From the NCBI GenBank assembly GCA_003142855.1, contig PLNW01000115.1, positions 13,199 to 77,198 of the forward strand: DNA of 64,000 nucleotides, in the 5' to 3' direction. The notes beneath the pieces are model-generated. The model had not been told where the DNA came from. It ran no database searches and was given only the letters and a program-made list of their open reading frames with translations. This document shows, in pieces, positions 60,876 through 64,000 of the stretch (position 1 is the stretch's first letter; every line of letters begins with the position of its first letter). The position numbers and the translations under genes are program-made. The stretch is from Myxococcales bacterium. Lineage in GTDB: Bacteria > Myxococcota_A > Polyangia > Fen-1088.

Positions 60876-61394
60876 ATGGTGGACGATCCCGACGACCTGC
60901 CCGAGGAAGAGCCGCGCTCGCCCAACGAGAAGAACTACATCACGCCGGCGGGCTACCGGAAGCTGGTCGACGAGCTGGAGTTCTTGCACACCAGCAAGCG
61001 GCCCGAAGTGGTGAGCGCCCTGGCTGACGCCGCCGCCGAGGGTGACCGTTCGGAGAACGCCGAGTACATCTACCGCAAGCGCCAGTTGCGCCAGATCGAC
61101 GCGCGCATGCGCTTCCTTTCCAAGCGGCTTGACCATGTCGTCATCGTGGACCCGAAAGAACAGAAGCGGCGCGACCGCGTGTTCTTCGGAGCTACGGTCA
61201 CGGTCGAGGACGAGGACGAAGTGACGTTGGTGTATCGCATCGTCGGCCAAGACGAGGTCGAGGGCTCGGAAGGGGTGATTTCCTGGAAGTCGCCGGTGGG
61301 CAAGGCCCTGCTGGGCAAGTCGGTGGGCGACACGGTCGTCGTGCGCTGGCACGCGGGTGTACGTGAACTGACGATCACGGCCATCGAATACTGA
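60876..61394 (+). CDS. greB: transcription elongation factor GreB
   Basis: Rescues backtracked RNA polymerase by stimulating its transcript cleavage. The 172-residue protein has [36 protein letters not shown] (the acidic tip of the coiled coil) and the FKBP-like C-terminal domain ([29 protein letters not shown]). GDRSENAEY and RLDHVVIV favour GreB over GreA. It begins 12 bp after ferritin. Confidence 0.93.
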   Translation: MVDDPDDLPEEEPRSPNEKNYITPAGYRKLVDELEFLHTSKRPEVVSALADAAAEGDRSENAEYIYRKRQLRQIDARMRFLSKRLDHVVIVDPKEQKRRDRVFFGATVTVEDEDEVTLVYRIVGQDEVEGSEGVISWKSPVGKALLGKSVGDTVVVRWHAGVRELTITAIEY

Positions 61395-61497
61395 AGGGGC
61401 TATTCTTGTTCGCCAGCCCCTGGTAGGGTGCAGGCTGGGCGCCGTGGCTGTGGGCCATGCTTTCCGGGTCCACAACTCCGGCAGCCCGCTTGCAGCG

Positions 61498-64000
61498 ATG
61501 AACAAGATTGTCGTCAAAGGCGCGCGCGAGCACAACCTCAAGAACGTCGACGTGGAGATCCCGCGCGACAAGCTGGTCGTCATCACCGGACTGTCCGGCT
61601 CGGGCAAGTCCTCGCTGGCCTTTGACACCATCTACGCCGAAGGCCAGCGGCGCTACGTCGAGTCGCTGTCCGCCTATGCCCGCCAGTTTCTCGAGCAGTG
61701 GGGCAAGCCTGACGTGGATTCCATCGACGGGCTGTCGCCGGCCATCGCCATCGGGCAAAGGTCCGCCTCCCGCAATCCGCGCTCCAGCGTGGGCACCATC
61801 ACCGAGATCTACGACTACCTGCGCCTGTTGTGGGCGCGCGTGGGCGAGGTCTTCTGCTGGCAGTGTGGCCAGCGCATCGCCGCGCAGACCATTCCCAACA
61901 TGGTGGACCAGGTTCTGGCCTTGGGTGAAGGCGCGCGCTTTTCCGTGCTGGCCCCCGTGGTGCGCGCCAAGAAGGGCGATTTTCGCGATGAACTCACTCG
62001 CCTGCGCCAGGACGGCTATGTACGCGCCAACATCGATGGCGATCTTTTCGACCTGTCCGATCCACCCAAACTCGACAAAGCCAAGAAACACACCATCGAG
62101 GTCTTTGTCGATCGCCTGGTGATCAAGCCCGGCATCGAGCAGCGTCTGGCCGAATCGGTGGAACTGGCGGCCAAGCTGTCCGGCGGCCTGGTCAAGATCT
62201 CGCCCCTGGAAGGCGACGATCTGCTTTTTTCCGAGACGTTCGCTTGCCCCGACTGTGGTGTGACTTTTCCCGAGGTCAGTCCCGGCTTGTTTTCCTTCAA
62301 CAGCCCGGCGGGCGCTTGCCCGGCCTGCGACGGCATCGGGGCCAAGATGTACTTCGACCCCGATCTCGTCGTGGTCGACCCCGACCTGTCCCTGCGCGAA
62401 GGCGCCATCGAGCCCTGGGAGCGCCGCAACAGCGCCTTCTTCCAGCAACTGCTCGACTCGCTGGCCGCCCACTACAGTATCGATCTGTACAAACCCTGGC
62501 ACAAGCTGGCGCCCGAGGTGCGCCAACTGATTCTCGAAGGATCAAAGGGCGAAGAGCTCAACCTGACCTTCGAGAAGAACGGCAAGCAGCACACCTTCAA
62601 GAAGAACTTCGAAGGCGTGTTGGCCAACCTGCAGCGGCGCTACGACGAGTATCAGCGTCGGCGGCGCGAGCAGGGCCGCACCACCGACGAGGATTTCGAA
62701 GCCATCTACGACGAGTTCCATCGCTACATGTCGCAATCGCCTTGCAGCGAGTGCGGCGGTACGCGCCTGCGCAAGGAGGCGCGCCACATCCGCGTGGGCG
62801 GCAAGACCATCGCCGAGATGACGGCACTGACCATCCGGGAGGCGAACGATTTCATCAAGGGTCTGGCTTTGTCCAAGCGCGACTGGCAGGTGTGTCTGCG
62901 CATCATCCGCGAAGTGACCGCGCGCCTGGGCTTCCTCATCAGCGTGGGCATCGACTATCTGTCGCTCGACCGGCCGGCCGCCACGCTCTCGGGCGGCGAA
63001 ACCCAACGCATCCGCCTGGCCACGCAGATTGGCAGCGGTCTGCAGGGCGTGCTGTACATCCTCGACGAGCCGTCCATCGGCCTGCACCAGCGGGACAACG
63101 CGCGTTTGCTGGAAACCTTGATCAAGCTGCGCGATCTGGGCAACACCGTGCTGGTTGTCGAGCACGACGCCGAGACCATCCGCGCCGCCGACTACGTCAT
63201 CGACATGGGCCCGCGCGCGGGCGAGTTGGGCGGCCGCGTGGTGGCGGTGGGCACGCCCAAGGAGATCGAGGCCAATCCCCAATCGCTGACCGGCGCGTAT
63301 CTGTCGGGCGAAAAGGCCATCGAGGCGCCCAAGCACCGGCGCGGCTCGAACAAGCGCGCGCTGGTGCTGCGCGGGGCGCGCACGCACAACCTGCGCAACC
63401 TCACGGTCAGCTTTCCCCTGGGGGCGCTGACCTGTGTGACCGGCGTGTCCGGCTCGGGCAAGTCGAGCCTGATCGTCGACACGCTCCTGCCCGCGCTGAA
63501 ACACCGTCTGCACGGGGCACGGGTACCCAGCGCGGAATTCGACGGCATCGATGGTCTGCAGCTCCTGGACAAGGTCATCGACGTCGACCAGTCGCCCATC
63601 GGCCGCACGCCGCGATCCAACCCAGCGACCTTCACCGGCGTGTTTACCCATATTCGCGATCTCTTCGCCACCTTGCCGGAATCCAAGGCGCGCGGCTACC
63701 GCGCCGGCCGCTATTCCTTCAACATCAAGGGCGGTCGCTGCGAGGCCTGTCAGGGCGACGGCATGGTCCGCATGGAAATGCATTTCTTGCCCGACGTGTA
63801 TGTCCAGTGCGAGGCCTGCGGCGGCCGGCGCTACAGCCGCGAAACCCTGGAGGTGAAGTACCGCCAGGCCAGCATCGCCGACGTGCTCGACATGACGGTG
63901 GACCAGGCCTGTGCGTTTCTGGGAAACATCCCCAAGCTGCGACCCAAGCTGGAAACCTTGCGCGAGGTGGGCCTGGGCTATGTGGCTCTCGGCCAGTCAG
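61498..64000 (+). CDS. uvrA: excinuclease ABC subunit UvrA (3' end beyond the window)
   Basis: DNA damage-sensing ATPase of nucleotide excision repair. About 834 codons are present of the ~950 expected. Motifs: N-terminal Walker [15 protein letters not shown], the zinc site CPDCGVTF...CPACDGIG, the ABC signature [12 protein letters not shown], Walker [13 protein letters not shown], second Walker [12 protein letters not shown], and the second zinc site CEACQGDG...CEACGGRR. The start is ATG 61498 ([17 protein letters not shown]); an in-frame GTG at 61444 is less likely. The gene is open at base 64000. Confidence 0.97.
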   Translation, partial: MNKIVVKGAREHNLKNVDVEIPRDKLVVITGLSGSGKSSLAFDTIYAEGQRRYVESLSAYARQFLEQWGKPDVDSIDGLSPAIAIGQRSASRNPRSSVGTITEIYDYLRLLWARVGEVFCWQCGQRIAAQTIPNMVDQVLALGEGARFSVLAPVVRAKKGDFRDELTRLRQDGYVRANIDGDLFDLSDPPKLDKAKKHTIEVFVDRLVIKPGIEQRLAESVELAAKLSGGLVKISPLEGDDLLFSETFACPDCGVTFPEVSPGLFSFNSPAGACPACDGIGAKMYFDPDLVVVDPDLSLREGAIEPWERRNSAFFQQLLDSLAAHYSIDLYKPWHKLAPEVRQLILEGSKGEELNLTFEKNGKQHTFKKNFEGVLANLQRRYDEYQRRRREQGRTTDEDFEAIYDEFHRYMSQSPCSECGGTRLRKEARHIRVGGKTIAEMTALTIREANDFIKGLALSKRDWQVCLRIIREVTARLGFLISVGIDYLSLDRPAATLSGGETQRIRLATQIGSGLQGVLYILDEPSIGLHQRDNARLLETLIKLRDLGNTVLVVEHDAETIRAADYVIDMGPRAGELGGRVVAVGTPKEIEANPQSLTGAYLSGEKAIEAPKHRRGSNKRALVLRGARTHNLRNLTVSFPLGALTCVTGVSGSGKSSLIVDTLLPALKHRLHGARVPSAEFDGIDGLQLLDKVIDVDQSPIGRTPRSNPATFTGVFTHIRDLFATLPESKARGYRAGRYSFNIKGGRCEACQGDGMVRMEMHFLPDVYVQCEACGGRRYSRETLEVKYRQASIADVLDMTVDQACAFLGNIPKLRPKLETLREVGLGYVALGQS

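Overview
The window is high-GC DNA from a Gram-negative bacterium, most likely a myxobacterium or another member of the Myxococcota (formerly Deltaproteobacteria). The evidence is a Ser/Thr kinase fused to an AAA ATPase, a lipoprotein built of CGDG...CDDG cysteine-rich repeats around a fibro-slime domain, DUF4388 and PilZ proteins, a sigma54-type two-component pair, a large PDZ-S41 protease, many lipoproteins and a RAYT-type transposase. I cannot name the species.

Layout. 1-579: 5' end of a 16S rRNA gene (minus strand) with its leader and promoter. 580-2958: HNH-hemD-hemB operon (minus). 3178-6848: histidine kinase and NtrC-type regulator. 7082-12365 (minus): truncated PIN toxin, beta-propeller lipoprotein, RAYT transposase, YfhO-like membrane protein. 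12562-20915: beta-barrel candidate, rsmI, S41 protease, pcrA/uvrD and an ankyrin protein. 20960-24539 (minus): GH88/105 lipoprotein with a 21-bp minisatellite, a remnant of a cysteine synthase gene, and a conserved protein of unknown function. 24642-27657: xerC-hslV-hslU. 27868-34968: cysteine-rich lipoprotein and kinase-AAA protein. 35020-44317: trpS, aroB, a ComEA-like protein, a CPBP protease, PilZ, a GT39-type membrane protein and small lipoproteins. 44383-45363: a metallo-beta-lactamase-fold protein that has lost most metal ligands. 45634-54982: surface-glycan locus, lower in GC by eye. It has a plus-strand operon (split transketolase, epimerase-glycosyltransferase fusion, membrane glycosyltransferase) converging on a minus-strand operon (glycosyltransferase, hddA, hddC, gmhA, gmhB). 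55487-64000: cyclophilin lipoprotein, DUF4388 protein, a CDP-alcohol phosphotransferase with a coupled nucleotidyltransferase, ferritin, greB and a partial uvrA.

How the genes fit together. The glycan locus encodes every step from sedoheptulose-7-phosphate to GDP-D-glycero-alpha-D-manno-heptose, and its transketolase pair could make the starting sugar. The phosphotransferase/nucleotidyltransferase pair looks like a system that activates an alcohol with CTP and transfers it. The kinase and regulator at 3178-6848 form one signalling pair.

Two sequence patterns stand out. First, a 77-bp double-hairpin repeat occurs in three clear copies (25660, 37329, 41200). One copy sits exactly at the start of hslV and seems to have replaced its original start codon. 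Second, several genes have a TAnnnT -10-like box ending exactly 7 nt before the start codon, which predicts leaderless mRNAs.
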